Assembly (NCBI RefSeq): GCF_000350225.1 | Contig: NW_005178809.1 | Location: 453,875 to 517,874 of the forward strand | Direction of reading: 5' to 3' | Source of the DNA: Chondrus crispus | Taxonomy: Eukaryota; Rhodophyta; Florideophyceae; Gigartinales; Gigartinaceae | Length of the DNA stretch: 64,000 bases | Shown here: positions 1 through 11,300 of the stretch, piece after piece | Numbering within the stretch: the first letter of the stretch is position 1 | Layout: the number at the start of each line of letters is the position of its first letter | The notes under the pieces: model-generated | Seen by the model: the letters and a program-made list of their open reading frames with translations, nothing else | Database searches by the model: none | What the model was told of the DNA's origin: nothing | Program-made: the position numbers and the translations under genes

Positions 1-1302
1 CCTCGGCGAGATCGTTCCCGGATTCTTCGACTTCTTCCATACTGGCTACGAAAAATGCGCAATGAATAGATATTGCTAGACTCCCCAGGCACTACCACGA
101 CTCGTTCGCGAAGTCACACATGGGCATTACGGAGGGAGCAGCTTGATGGTTCGTAGAAAGTTGACGACTGCCTGGGAAAGGCGTGACGAGATCTTCAATG
201 CCGTTCTTGCACTGGTCGGTTAATGGCGAGACGGGAGCGCACGGACGACCAGCAACCAAAGGTATGAAACCCCACTTTATTGATTTGTCAGTGGTTCTAA
301 ACAGCGTGCAGTGCAGTGCTGTCTTTGCGCACCCAGAAAGACTCATACTGTATCCACAAACGCTCAATGCGGCAAAGGTGTGCGACTGCGGCTGTTCACG
401 TTTCCACGTTGTGAAAATTCGATCTCATTCTACAACCATTCAATGAGCCAATAATGCATATACAATTGGTGTTGATCCATTGGATGTATCTGTGGGGACA
501 TGAGAGAGAATTGGATCATTAGGAGCAGTGGTGTTCGCAACAGCACCAATGAATTTGCAGAGCCATATCTTATTCACTTCCTCTGAATGTGCCTACCATC
601 TGTTCAGGGGAGGAAGGTCACTCGCTCCCTTTTTCAATCTCGATGCAGAAATCGTAGAGGATCAAAGCAAGAGTTGACTATCACAACTACGCGTGTTGCG
701 TGAGAAATCCTAAATCTTATATTGATCGCATCTGGAATAGTACATTTTCAATGGTGAGCAACGAACACTTCATGAGAAGTCAAAAGGGATAGGGAGAGTA
801 AACCCCGAAAAAATCCCTGCTTGCCTCGCAAGAGAGATATCTTCCATCTCTCAATATCAGCTACGTTCACGTAATCACGACCCTTCCCTCCCTTGCGTTA
901 AGTCAGGACTTTTGACCAGACTGAGACTCAATTACTTCAATGAATTTCCAAAAATCCCATAATCTACATGGATGCCTCTCGTCCGTGCTGACAAACTATG
1001 TGAAAAGTTTCATGGACAAAAACAGAGGACTGCCACGTACAGCTAAGCATTTCGTGTTTTGAAGGAATGATGCTTGTCTGCTTTGCGCCATCTGTGCATA
1101 AATCTCCTCTCTTTTACTTGCATTTAATCATGTCGAAATATTGCATTCTCAGGCTTGTCGGCAAGTCTTTTGAAGGTAGATCGGCTTTGGTCTTGGGTAT
1201 AAGAGAGAAGCGAGAAACTCTCTCCAGCTCTTCGGGCACCCTCCATCACCAAAACCAAAAACACGTTTGATATTCGTTTAAGACACACTCTTTACCCTCG
1301 CA
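1..1302. other. No gene recognised
   Basis: Only short overlapping reading frames on both strands occur here, with no recognisable domain and no clear repeat. The last part would hold the promoter and leader of the gene that starts at 1303. Confidence 0.5.
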
Positions 1303-2757
1303 ATGTCAACTGCCTTTTCTTCTCAAAACAAAGCCTCAAACAGTCAAGTCTTGCATGAGGAATCATTTTCAGTCATGGGAGGGAAAGAAGGCGTTCATGG
1401 CACCGGGAGTGATCGCTTTCGTCAACTACTCGAATTTTTTGAAGATGAGCCAGAGCGGAACCCGAATCTCACTCGACACTCAATTTCGAGTCTTGCATCG
1501 CCACGGATAGTTGGAATATCGCCAACAGAAAGGCCTCAGGCTCTAAATTATGTCCATGTTGGCTCACCTTCAAAGCATATTTTGGGGACCTCTTCGCAAC
1601 GTGTTTTGTTCAGGCCGCTTGCACAAAACTCTAAGCCCAGCGCAGTTCCGCGCCCAATCGCCCATTTTGACAATACCGGCAAACCGTTGCCTCATGTCGC
1701 AGAAACGGTTAGCAATACCGAAACCTTCCACCACGGTGTGCTGCCATCTCCATCAAAACTGCGACATGACGCTAATGCCGTGGACGCCGATGGGTTTCCT
1801 GTCTCATCATCGGAAAGCTCTGATCAGACTTTCTCTAAATGTAATCGAGGTACTCAGCTATCATCAAAGAAGGGTGGTCAAGCTGAGAAATCAAGGAGCA
1901 ATCACGATGGACTCCAGTCTGATGTTTTCCGGCGATACAATACTGGACTGAAAAGGGCTGCGAATATAGTGCGCAGTTTCAGCAAGGCCCTCTACAAGAA
2001 ACTGAAAATGAAGTTATTCCCGGACTCACCAGAGCCTTTGCATGCTGAAAGTGATAAGCAAGCACTCGGGAAGACGGAGAAGTCCAGTTTGCTGAATAGC
2101 GCGAGCTATGAACGGACAGCCAGAGAGAACGATGCTTCAGAATTGCAAGGACTGGGCCGTGCTGAGGCAATATCGACATTCTCGCAGCAGCCTACTCCCA
2201 TCAGCGAAGTTGACCGCGAGAAGCTGATTGATGAATCCGAAAGGAATCTGAAAGAGACTTCAGGCAAAGCTCAGTCCAGCAACTTATCAGCCGTGCAGGA
2301 GTTAAAGGAGCTTGTCTGTCCTGCACTGGTGCAATCGTTAGTGGGTAGTGAGTGCACTGAAACAAGCCGTATTACCCCTTTATCTTCTCTAGAAAGGACG
2401 AAAAGCTTGTGTCTTGCAAGGGACGGCAGCAACATTACGGACCATCAACCTGCATCACCACACCCTTCACATGTAATGCCCCCTCGTGCCCGCTCATCCG
2501 CCTCCACTGGCACTCGTCGGGTATTCTCATTGACGAGCAATGTGAGTGTCTACACTGGCGCTAACGTTGAGGAGGCTGCGATGAACATAAACGTTGATGA
2601 CGGAAGTGAAGGTGTACTCGACCCAGCGACTCGTTCACTACGATTTACGGGGGCAGGAACGGTAGTTGATTCTTTGTATGGAAAACATGGCTTTAGGACA
2701 CCGCACGAGTCACATGCTCTTCTCGTGGCCCGGGAAGGCCCGCTCTTGTCATCATGA
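1303..2757 (+). CDS. Ser-rich protein of unknown function (484 aa)
   Basis: An uninterrupted frame of 484 codons, the longest in the first 5 kb, read as one exon. The start is the first in-frame ATG, after a C/T-rich leader. The protein is rich in Ser, Thr, Pro, Lys and Glu, with no signal peptide or membrane segment and little predicted order. A basic patch around residues 215-240 (KRAANIVRSFSKALYKKLK) could be an amphipathic helix or a nuclear signal. The C-terminal 100 residues (from about VFSLTSNVSVYTGAN) look more ordered. I do not recognise a family. Length and host-like composition support a real gene; the function is unknown. Confidence 0.6.
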   Translation: MSTAFSSQNKASNSQVLHEESFSVMGGKEGVHGTGSDRFRQLLEFFEDEPERNPNLTRHSISSLASPRIVGISPTERPQALNYVHVGSPSKHILGTSSQRVLFRPLAQNSKPSAVPRPIAHFDNTGKPLPHVAETVSNTETFHHGVLPSPSKLRHDANAVDADGFPVSSSESSDQTFSKCNRGTQLSSKKGGQAEKSRSNHDGLQSDVFRRYNTGLKRAANIVRSFSKALYKKLKMKLFPDSPEPLHAESDKQALGKTEKSSLLNSASYERTARENDASELQGLGRAEAISTFSQQPTPISEVDREKLIDESERNLKETSGKAQSSNLSAVQELKELVCPALVQSLVGSECTETSRITPLSSLERTKSLCLARDGSNITDHQPASPHPSHVMPPRARSSASTGTRRVFSLTSNVSVYTGANVEEAAMNINVDDGSEGVLDPATRSLRFTGAGTVVDSLYGKHGFRTPHESHALLVAREGPLLSS

Positions 2758-3610
2758 AAGCATAGTCGCTGTCGATACCCAACACAACGTTTTCATATGT
2801 TTGCAATACAGTATATGGTACCAGAAATTTGCAAACGAATGAACAGCAGATTGAGCAACAAAAAGGGGAATCTTGGGTCTCAGTTCGCTTTAATGGCAGT
2901 GCCCAAATCTTGAAAATAGAATGAACAGTAGCATCACAATACGTTTAGTACTGACAATTTATGCACGTTAAACAACGCCGCAGTAAGAGCAAGAGTTCTT
3001 GAAGTGCTTGCAGAATAAATGACCTTTTCTTCCAACGCTTTGCAAATGTCTTCTTTGCCTAAACTATAAACACATTCCTTCGCTGTACATTTCACTCGCC
3101 GCAATCCTTTTGTTGTTGTTGAACACAGCACATGTTTGAAGGTTGGCCTTTCTCTGTTGAAATTGTGGTAAACTTTACAGTGCCAGCAAGAGGTGTCCGG
3201 CTTTTCTGCACAAAGACTACGTGTAGCCAGTATTAATAATCGAAGCCCTCGTTCTGAAGCAATATTGGAAATTCTAGATTCTGAGATGGTGGTGTAGATA
3301 ATAAAATCGGCAGGTAAAAGGACACCTCTTACCCGAGAGCATAAGTCCTTGAAATAAGAGAGAGAGTCACACAGAGGGTAGCTCCCGTACTGCCAAGAAC
3401 TTGTCTGTGTTCATATGCTTGCTCTTTCGGTGAGGGTTAGAAGAGCATTTCCAGAGAAACAGTATACACACATCTGCATTAGGATACAGAATTGTGCCTG
3501 TGTAGAGAGTGTTTGAAGTGAGCCCCAGGCTTGCAGTTGTTTTAAGTGGAATGGTCGCCGCGGGGGGATTTGGAAACTAAGGTGCCCAAAAGAGTCGTGG
3601 CTTTACCGCA
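2758..3610. other. Intergenic, no gene recognised
   Basis: AT-rich sequence after the gene ending at 2757. The frames present are under 70 codons and show no domain. It probably contains the 3' untranslated region of the upstream gene. Confidence 0.5.
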
Positions 3611-4033
3611 ATGGCTGTGGTAAGAAACACAGATGCGCTCTCATGGGATGTGCGCGACAAGCGAGGAAGCGAGACTGAGCGAGCTGTGCGAGTGCCTCCT
3701 CACGATGCGGGTGTGGAAAGCGACACGGTGGAAAAGGAGGTACTAGGATGGGACATTCCTCGTCATCGAGAGCTCTACAAGCTAAAATTTTCGGCATTGA
3801 GTCATGGATGGATGGAAAAAATCATCTGGGGTGCGGATACAAGATTAAATGAAGCTGTTATAAACTCTGTTTCAAACAACGAGGGATACACGGATTTCGT
3901 GCGTTGTGTAGTAATTACGGACGAAAGATGTGCGACAAAACCGGTGTTTTGCAATAAAAGAAGGTATGGTTCGCGGCTGGGGCAACGAGCAAGGGCTTGC
4001 GAGAGCAAGATGACCACATGTACGGGCTCATGA
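3611..4033 (+). CDS. Possible small protein (140 aa), unsupported by homology
   Basis: A frame of 140 codons from an ATG to a stop. The middle part (residues about 45-105, containing WDIPRHRELYKLKFSALSHG) reads like ordered protein with mixed hydrophobic and charged residues. The C-terminal 30 residues are basic and Cys-containing. No known family is recognised. An antisense frame of similar length overlaps it, so chance cannot be excluded. It could also be an exon of a longer gene. Confidence 0.25.
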   Translation: MAVVRNTDALSWDVRDKRGSETERAVRVPPHDAGVESDTVEKEVLGWDIPRHRELYKLKFSALSHGWMEKIIWGADTRLNEAVINSVSNNEGYTDFVRCVVITDERCATKPVFCNKRRYGSRLGQRARACESKMTTCTGS

Positions 4034-5392
4034 GCTAGGCATGAAAAGGGCACTGTTGTTCCTGTTAACGAGACAACATACATGCCGCAGGGCTTGATGC
4101 AAAAACGAGAACGAGGCTTTAGACAATTGTTGGGATGATGCATGACGTCTTTTCTGATGTAAACAGCAGATGCTAGGAGCACGGACAAGAAAACTGTAGC
4201 TATGCTGTCTGCTGGCAGGAGGGAGATGTGAGTACAGAACTTCATAGAGTGTAGCGAATTCAGACTGTTTTACCGAACCGTACAGCACGATTGGCTGTTT
4301 GAGGTGAAGAGTTGTAAGCGCAAGAATGGGCGGTTGAGACGTTGAGACACGGAGACACGGAGGTGAGGGCGCGTATCTAGGGTCGGGTGTTGTACTGTAC
4401 AGTATACTGCGCGACGTGTACAGTCTACTGCAGTGCGTGAAAGGACAACATGACACGGAGACGTATAGGGTGCTTTACAGAGGCAGAAGCAAGCAGCACG
4501 AATGGAGATAAGCCTATGGGAAGGAGAAAGAGAGGGGGTACGCTGCGGAGTTGTCGTATAGAAGCAGTCTGAGTAATTCGGTTTTGAAGAGGTGGCAGGA
4601 TTCTGACGGAGGTACCCTTGGTACCGTAGAGCATGTACCCTTCGAAGGGTAGTTGGCAACACGATGCAAGATGTGCGGTTGTGCAAGACGGTCGTGTGCT
4701 GGTGTACCGAAGTTGGCAAGAAGGGCGATGACAATGCAGCAAAGCAGTGGACACGGGGAATGGCGGTTGGGGTTGGGATGTGACAAGAGATTCAGGAAGC
4801 AAAGACAATCAACAAGTGGGGCGACGAGTAATATGGCAGCAAGTGAGGGAAAGACGTGGTGACCTGAATACGGGAGCATGATTGGAGGATGCTGTAGCAG
4901 GCCGAGGTGAGCCGACGGAGAGGGGGAGGGGGGGATGGAACGAAGGAGAATGCCGTCGAGGGTTGTGGAAGGGTTGCGGCGGAGATTGGGCACGTGGTGC
5001 AGAACAGTACCCTAGTCCACGAATTATTTTGGACCTGCCTTTGGCAAAGCATGCTGCGCCCAACAGCGAAGACGTAAAAAAACCGGAGTTGTCGAGTGTG
5101 CTAACGCAGACTCAACAGAGAAGAGTTTCTAGCGTGGGAGAGCGGAGGCGCCAGCGTTGCATGAACACATGGTGTGGGTGGCGGACGAAATTCCGTGCTG
5201 CAACAGATCCGGCGGGACTTGCAGTCCTCTTACAGCGCTGTAATGCCCCATACATGTTGAATATAATCACGTCAGCAATCCTCGCTGCGATTCCACCCAT
5301 ATTTCCCCAATTCTCTGTTTTGCATTCTCGCCCCCTTTCCCCTTTCGCTTCACACTCAACAACCCTCAACCACCTGCTCCCCATCCCCCACC
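4034..5392. other. Purine-rich intergenic stretch, no gene recognised
   Basis: The plus strand is strongly G/A-rich at about 4300-5000, then C/T-rich from about 5281. Several minus-strand frames of 100-160 codons exist here, but they are Ser/Pro/His/Leu-rich and low in complexity, as expected for chance frames in skewed DNA, and they overlap one another in different frames. I treat none as a gene. Confidence 0.45.
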
Positions 5393-5534
5393 NNNNNNNN
5401 NNNNNNNNNNNNNNNNNNNNNNNNNNNNNNNNNNNNNNNNNNNNNNNNNNNNNNNNNNNNNNNNNNNNNNNNNNNNNNNNNNNNNNNNNNNNNNNNNNNN
5501 NNNNNNNNNNNNNNNNNNNNNNNNNNNNNNNNNN
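5393..5534. other. Assembly gap (142 N)
   Basis: A run of 142 undetermined bases. C/T-rich sequence flanks both sides, so a simple pyrimidine tract that was hard to sequence probably lies here. It falls in the leader or promoter of the gene that starts at 5601. Confidence 0.99.
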
Positions 5535-5600
5535 CCCCTTCCCCCCTCTTCCCCGCTTCCCCTTCCTTGCCTTCCCTTTTCCTTCCTTCTTGCGTCCGCC

Positions 5601-7991
5601 ATGTCTTGGGCCGCCGTTGTGTCCGGCAAGCTGCCCGAACCGACCCCTCCATCGCATCCTCCTTCAACTGTCACCACAATAACTGCCATAACCCCCACCC
5701 CCGATCCCCATCAGAATTCATCCCTCTCCGGTCCTCACGAGCGTCCCATCAATGGAAAGTCCAACCTTCCGTCCTCCCCGTCTCGACATAATCGCACCCG
5801 CAAGTCTACGCGACGCTACAAACCGCATAACTCTACACCGCCGAGGTCCCCTGCTTCCGCCCCTGTCTCTGGCCCATGGAAGAAGAAACCTACAACCACT
5901 TTGTGGGACGACCCTCGCATCGTCGCCAGCTACCGTCTGTGGACCACACACATCTCAGCTTTCATGGCACAGCCCGCGGCTTTCTACCACTACTTCGTAA
6001 TCAATCCTCAATTTCAGCAATCTGTATTTGACGCGGGCTTGACTTTTTATCCACATACAGATCCTGCCAATCCGGTCCTTATCAATTTGAACAGCTCCCG
6101 CTTTGGAATGGCAGAACGTATCAATCCTCTCGCCCCTCCACCCGGTCATGACAACAGACCTCCCACTCCGCACTCTCCGGTTGCAGCCCCCACTTCCGGT
6201 TTGCCCATAAGCCCTACTGCGGACCTTGCTCCACCCTCCATACCGCCGCAACTCACGCTTTCAGCCCCGCAAACGCCCCTCGTCCCCTTTCTGAGCCCGA
6301 ACCTATCCAACTTGCTCGAAGCGGCAAAGGCCTTTGAGTCTGGAACCTCCAACTCCGATCGCATCGCACTCGGACCGGAAGCCTTTGCCAACGGCTATAC
6401 CCCACCAAACCAAACGGAAGGCATGGAGAATGGCTTTGCGCTTGACGCTCGCGCACCTTTTATGCTCGAAGATGCTCTAGTCCGCCAATTTGCGGAAGCA
6501 ACTCGTATCGACCCCAGCGATAGTGAGAGCGAACGTCTGTCAGAGGGCGATTCGACGTTAACACCAGGTCCTCGCGGAAATGCACATGTTACCCCGCCGC
6601 GTGCGAATGCGAAAACACTCCGCGATGCGCGTTGGGAGCATGCCGAAAGGAGGAGAGCTGGACGTCGAAGGGTCGTTTCTCGGATATTGGACATTTGTAT
6701 TCCGAGCAAACCGGTGTGCAAACGGCTCTCCGACCGAGCAAAGGCGGAACTTGTTCAACAGATAGAAGACATCTTTCCGAAGATCACCCCAGAGCTGGAG
6801 GTTGTCGAAGTGCGTGAGGAATTGCTCGATAGGTTGAGAAAAGTCATCTCTGCCGAGTGGCCTGGTGCGGGTATTGACGTGTATGGTTCTGCGGGTAATG
6901 GTCTTGGCCTCCGATCGGCTGATGTAGATATGTCACTGTATATGCCGGATGACGTGGCCGCCGAACATGGAACTAAGGCAGGCGTGCCGGATCCCCCGAA
7001 AGTCATTCTTGCCCGCCTTGCCACTATAATGGAAGAAAACAATATATCGATACTAAGCAAGGTACTCGAGGCAAGGGTTCCGGTCATTAAGATGCATGAC
7101 CCAAAATCAAAGCTTCAAGTAGATATATGTGTGAATAACACCCTCGCTGTACGAAATACAGAACTTCTCAAGGCATATGTGGATCTCGACGAACGCTTTC
7201 GATATGTCTGCATTCTCGTTAAATTGTGGGCGAAGCGCAGGGATCTAAACGACGCATATCATGGAACGCTGAGTTCGTATGCCTATACGCTGCTGGTTAT
7301 TCACTACTTGCAAACGGTGAGTCCGCCAGTATTGCCGTGCTTGCAGCGCATGGTCAATGGAAAGCGACTATCAAAGGGTCAGAATGTACCGAAGGAAATG
7401 GTGGGGAAGGGAAAATCCAAACTGTACAACACATATTTTGATCGAACGGTGACTCCGGAAACTTTTCAATCTGCAAATCACACTCCGGTTCATGAGCTTC
7501 TTCTTGGATTTTTCCGCTACTTTACGTACACATTCCGCTACAGCACAGATTTAGCATCAATACGAATGGGTAAGAAGGTCCCACGATCGATACGTGGCTG
7601 GGATGAGCAAAGTGTGTATAGAGAATGGGAATTCAAGCAGAAGCAATACAAAATTGCCTACGAAGCTGCGAAGACTGCGCTTGACGCTCGAAAGAAAACA
7701 GATGCCGAAGAAAGCAAGGTACGCGAGGAAGAAAAGGCGAACGGAATCAAGGAACAGCCGGCAAAGTTGCCTGCCTCTTCCAGGGAACGAGGTCGTATAC
7801 CGTTCCCGAGAAAACCTCGTTTGGAATCTAAGCACTTATTTTGCATCGAGGACCCCTTCGATATCGATCATGACCTTTCGCGAGGGATGGAGCGAGGTGC
7901 AGTCGCAGTCATACGAGAGGAAATGATGCGTGCATATGAAATGATCGCTGAGACTGGCGACTTTGAGACAGCTTGTGAAGAATGGATGTAG
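5601..7991 (+). CDS. TUTase / non-canonical poly(A) polymerase (Cid1/TRF4-type nucleotidyltransferase)
   Basis: A 796-residue single-exon protein that should add UMP or AMP to RNA 3' ends. The first 330 residues are Pro/Ser-rich and probably disordered. The pol-beta-like fold follows: the GS of VYGSAGNGLG at 429-430, the metal-binding pair D441 and D443 in SADVDMSLYM, and the third carboxylate D508 in LQVDICVNN. The central helical domain (SSYAYTLLVIHYLQ) comes next. The PAP-associated domain includes FFRYFTYTFRYSTD and the signature CIEDPFDIDHDLSR at about 750. A charged insert of about 80 residues (WDEQSVYREWEFKQKQYK to KLPASS) splits this last domain. No RNA-recognition motif is seen. The start lies 66 bases after the gap, so an upstream start cannot be ruled out. 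Uridylyl or adenylyl preference cannot be told from the sequence. Confidence 0.93.
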   Translation: MSWAAVVSGKLPEPTPPSHPPSTVTTITAITPTPDPHQNSSLSGPHERPINGKSNLPSSPSRHNRTRKSTRRYKPHNSTPPRSPASAPVSGPWKKKPTTTLWDDPRIVASYRLWTTHISAFMAQPAAFYHYFVINPQFQQSVFDAGLTFYPHTDPANPVLINLNSSRFGMAERINPLAPPPGHDNRPPTPHSPVAAPTSGLPISPTADLAPPSIPPQLTLSAPQTPLVPFLSPNLSNLLEAAKAFESGTSNSDRIALGPEAFANGYTPPNQTEGMENGFALDARAPFMLEDALVRQFAEATRIDPSDSESERLSEGDSTLTPGPRGNAHVTPPRANAKTLRDARWEHAERRRAGRRRVVSRILDICIPSKPVCKRLSDRAKAELVQQIEDIFPKITPELEVVEVREELLDRLRKVISAEWPGAGIDVYGSAGNGLGLRSADVDMSLYMPDDVAAEHGTKAGVPDPPKVILARLATIMEENNISILSKVLEARVPVIKMHDPKSKLQVDICVNNTLAVRNTELLKAYVDLDERFRYVCILVKLWAKRRDLNDAYHGTLSSYAYTLLVIHYLQTVSPPVLPCLQRMVNGKRLSKGQNVPKEMVGKGKSKLYNTYFDRTVTPETFQSANHTPVHELLLGFFRYFTYTFRYSTDLASIRMGKKVPRSIRGWDEQSVYREWEFKQKQYKIAYEAAKTALDARKKTDAEESKVREEEKANGIKEQPAKLPASSRERGRIPFPRKPRLESKHLFCIEDPFDIDHDLSRGMERGAVAVIREEMMRAYEMIAETGDFETACEEWM

Positions 7992-8368
7992 CTTGTAGGG
8001 GCTTCTGGCTTCGAAATACATTCAAGGATCAGCACCTGTCAGATCGATCCGGAATGACTTTCTCTGCCTCTTTTCCTTCCATTGGATGCGCACAACGGTC
8101 AGCAAATGCGTATGGAGCCCATTCAATGGTGGCGTGGGACAAATTTGATTTTTATCCATGTAGATGAGTTAATTCAGGGAACCCAGGCACAAATGCCTCA
8201 GAAAAGCTTAATGATTGCAAAAAAAGCAAACTAAATGATTTACAAAAATCTTCCATTTTGTTGTAACGCACGATTTGCCTTGTTGCCACTCATTTCCTAC
8301 AAGCACTCAGGAAAATGGATTGTTGCAGTATCAAGGGTTTGAATGGTCCACTCCTCGTGCTCAAGTGA
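7992..8368. other. Short convergent intergenic region
   Basis: This stretch of 377 bases separates two genes that converge tail to tail. It is AT-rich with runs such as AAAAAAGCAAAC, suited to 3' ends of both transcripts. No gene is seen in it. Confidence 0.6.
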
Positions 8369-11300
8369 TCAAAGTCTTAACCTCCATAAAGACGTACAAG
8401 AGGTTTGGTTGATACGATTCGCGACGCCCTGCATCGAAGAGTCGTGTTGCTTTCGCAAACAGTCTGCGCACTCATCGAGGCGCTCTTGGACCATTCGCAG
8501 ACAAGATTCTGTCCTTTTTCGCATGCCTCGTCTTTTTCGGAGCCTTTTCGCAATACCGCTCTGAAAAGCGTGAAAAGTTAAATATCGCAGTTCGACCTGA
8601 GACAGCGGAAGACGGCATCTCCGTGATGCCGCCATGCGTGAACGCATGGCACGATTGACTAACTCGACAAACTTTGACATCATCACATCTACGACGCAAA
8701 TCAACTGCTTCTCTCGCGGCTGTATTACAGTAGCGTAAGAACTCATTTTTAGACATGCCAGAAGGGCTGCCTGGTACAAGTTCAATGCCACGGTTCGTCG
8801 AGAGTTTATTCTTGAGTCAAGCAGGAGAGCATGTAGCTTGGGCTTGAAACATGCCCATGCCCTCTCTGCAAAGCATGTCCCTGGCATCGTATCATGTTCT
8901 ATGAACAAAGCATCACGAACGCATCCACCCTCGTCCTGGCCATATCGAGTGTAATCATTTCGAACTTGCATTGTCGCAACATCTATGTTAAGTCCACACC
9001 ATGCCATTTCTTTCACCCATTTTCCAGCAAAGTCGGATTTGAAATTCGTTTTGGTCTTCTCAATGTTCACTCCAAAACCGTGCGAATGCCTCCATCCTTT
9101 TACCATACGTTGCAGAAACTGAATAGCTCGAGTTTTCCTTGATGTGAGGAACAAGGTGTCATCCACCTGTCTCATTAAGAGGCATAGACATTCATTAAAA
9201 GTAGGCGTGGTGAGCTCTGATTGCTGCGGTTGTCCCTGGAGAAATTCAGCAAGGTCGCGCCTCTCCACGTAGGCATAAAATAAAGATGTTAACAGTGGGG
9301 AAAGCTGATTTCCTTGTGGTAGACCTCGACATTGTACTGCAAATCCGGTCTCCAAAGCACTGTGGTCGCTCTTTGGCACAGCTATTAGATTGTTCCTCAA
9401 GAACTCACAGAGAAATTGTAAAATCTGATCTCTCGATATTGTGACTCTCTGAACGAGGTCGGTAAACACAGCACCGGCATGATCTGGAGCGAGTTTGCGC
9501 CGAACTACGCCGGAAAACGAGGTTTCTTCTCCAGGCTCAGTACAGACATGGGTTAAGCACCTTTGTCTTGTTTTGCCTGTCGCGATACTGGCTTTCGCAA
9601 TTTGATACCGAAGTGCAACATAACGCTCTTTTGTCAGCACCGCTGGAATAACCTCTGAAAATAAGGTCCCAAGCGGTATTGTGTCAAAACTGGTCGTGAT
9701 GTCGACACTGCATGCATACATAGCTGGGCGCTTGTTTTGTACCCATTTTTTCTTGAGATGCAAAAAACGATCAAAAACATCATCTAGCGAAAAGACAGAA
9801 GCACCCAGCCTCGACTTCACATGACTCTCAGTCGAAAGGATTCGCAAAATGTAACGAAACGCACTCTTCATATTTGTTTTTGCCTTTCTGATAGTTCCGG
9901 AAGCCCTGAAACGAATATCTCGGGTGCTAAGAATAGTCCTATGACTACTCTTAAGACATGAAAACCCGCGCAACATCTTTCCACGGATGCATTGGATTCC
10001 TCTTAATGAGGACCGCTTTGGAACAAAGCGAAGTTCGTGGTGCATCAGGACAGGATATGGACAAAGTACAGGATCCAACTTTTGAAGACTGTCATGTCTT
10101 TGCAGCGTGCATGCGGCCAGACCATCTTTAGACAGCACAGAAAACTTCTTGTCATTCCGTAGAATATTTTCGTATGCTGCATGTGTGAGTTGTGCCCACA
10201 CCTCCCTCCGAAAATAGAAAAGTCTATTACGGTAAAGATCTCCGTCAGTAACGTAAAAGCTTTGATGTAAGATTGGTAGCAATACACCTCGAAACATCCA
10301 TTCGAAAAGTTCTTCAATTCTTAACCATCGGAAAGCGAAATCGGTGGGATTGCATATCTTCTTGCCGTGCGCTCCTGGTCGATAGAGCCAGACTACCTCC
10401 GACAAAATAATTCTCCTCCTTGTAACCCTTTTACGGATGTTGAAGCTTTCGCGTTTTAGTCTTCGACAGACCAGGTCCCGAATGCCGTTCTCATATATAT
10501 AACGGTTCCTTTCGGATCCAAACAATGCGGTGGGTGCAAGTTGGCGAAAACAAGCTATCAAAAACCTTGTAACATCTCTTGGGTTAGTGGCACAGTCAAC
10601 GAGCCCTGTCCTTGACAACTGCGGCAAAGGGCACATTTTCCCGAGTAGTCTCCGAAAGGAACGTTTATTCGTTCTTCTGATAACTTCTTCAAGGATTGGG
10701 GTTACCCCAACCAATCGCTTGTGCACTTTCCGTCGCTCGCGCAGCCATCTAGTTCCTCTCGTGGGTCCACGCTTTGCGGCTCCTGCCCCGTCGGGCTGTC
10801 GGATGGTCAATAAGTTGGCAGGTGAGCACCCTGAAAAAATCCTTGAGATTAGAAACCTTGCTGAAGCGCGACTAGGACTGAGCCCTTGCAAATGGTGCAT
10901 CCGCGGAAGCCCGCTGTTGAGGCATCTTGATGGCACTTGGGCAGCTGTTGTGGGGGGAATATTAACTTCAGCATGATGGGAAGACATTTCTCCTTGATTG
11001 GCGTTATGGTACAGAATATCTCTTCTCAGTACTATTTCAGACTCTCCTCTAGAAGATGAAGTGGATGCTTTAGCTTTGTAATCGGACGGGGACGGGCCAC
11101 AAATTTGCAGAAAGACGAAAGATAGTGGGAGATCTGCAGAAACCCCGGGCTTTCGGAAGGAACGTTGGGTTTCTTCTGAGGTGGCGACCAAAAGGATACT
11201 TTGGCTCAACAAATGAGTCAAAAGGGCTGGACCAATGTTCTGCAACAGTTCTTTCCACGCGGGGGATCGCAATATTTGAATTTGTGACGAAGATGAGCGT

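Noticed and set aside
92-446. Two overlapping frames of about 90 codons on opposite strands
   Set aside because: No domain, opposite strands over the same bases, size expected by chance.
4028-5063. A set of minus-strand frames of 85-160 codons
   Set aside because: Low-complexity Ser/Pro/His/Leu sequence in mutually overlapping frames, explained by the purine-rich plus strand.
4882-5682. A 266-codon plus-strand frame spanning the gap
   Set aside because: It reads through 142 undetermined bases and overlaps the better supported start of the nucleotidyltransferase in another frame.
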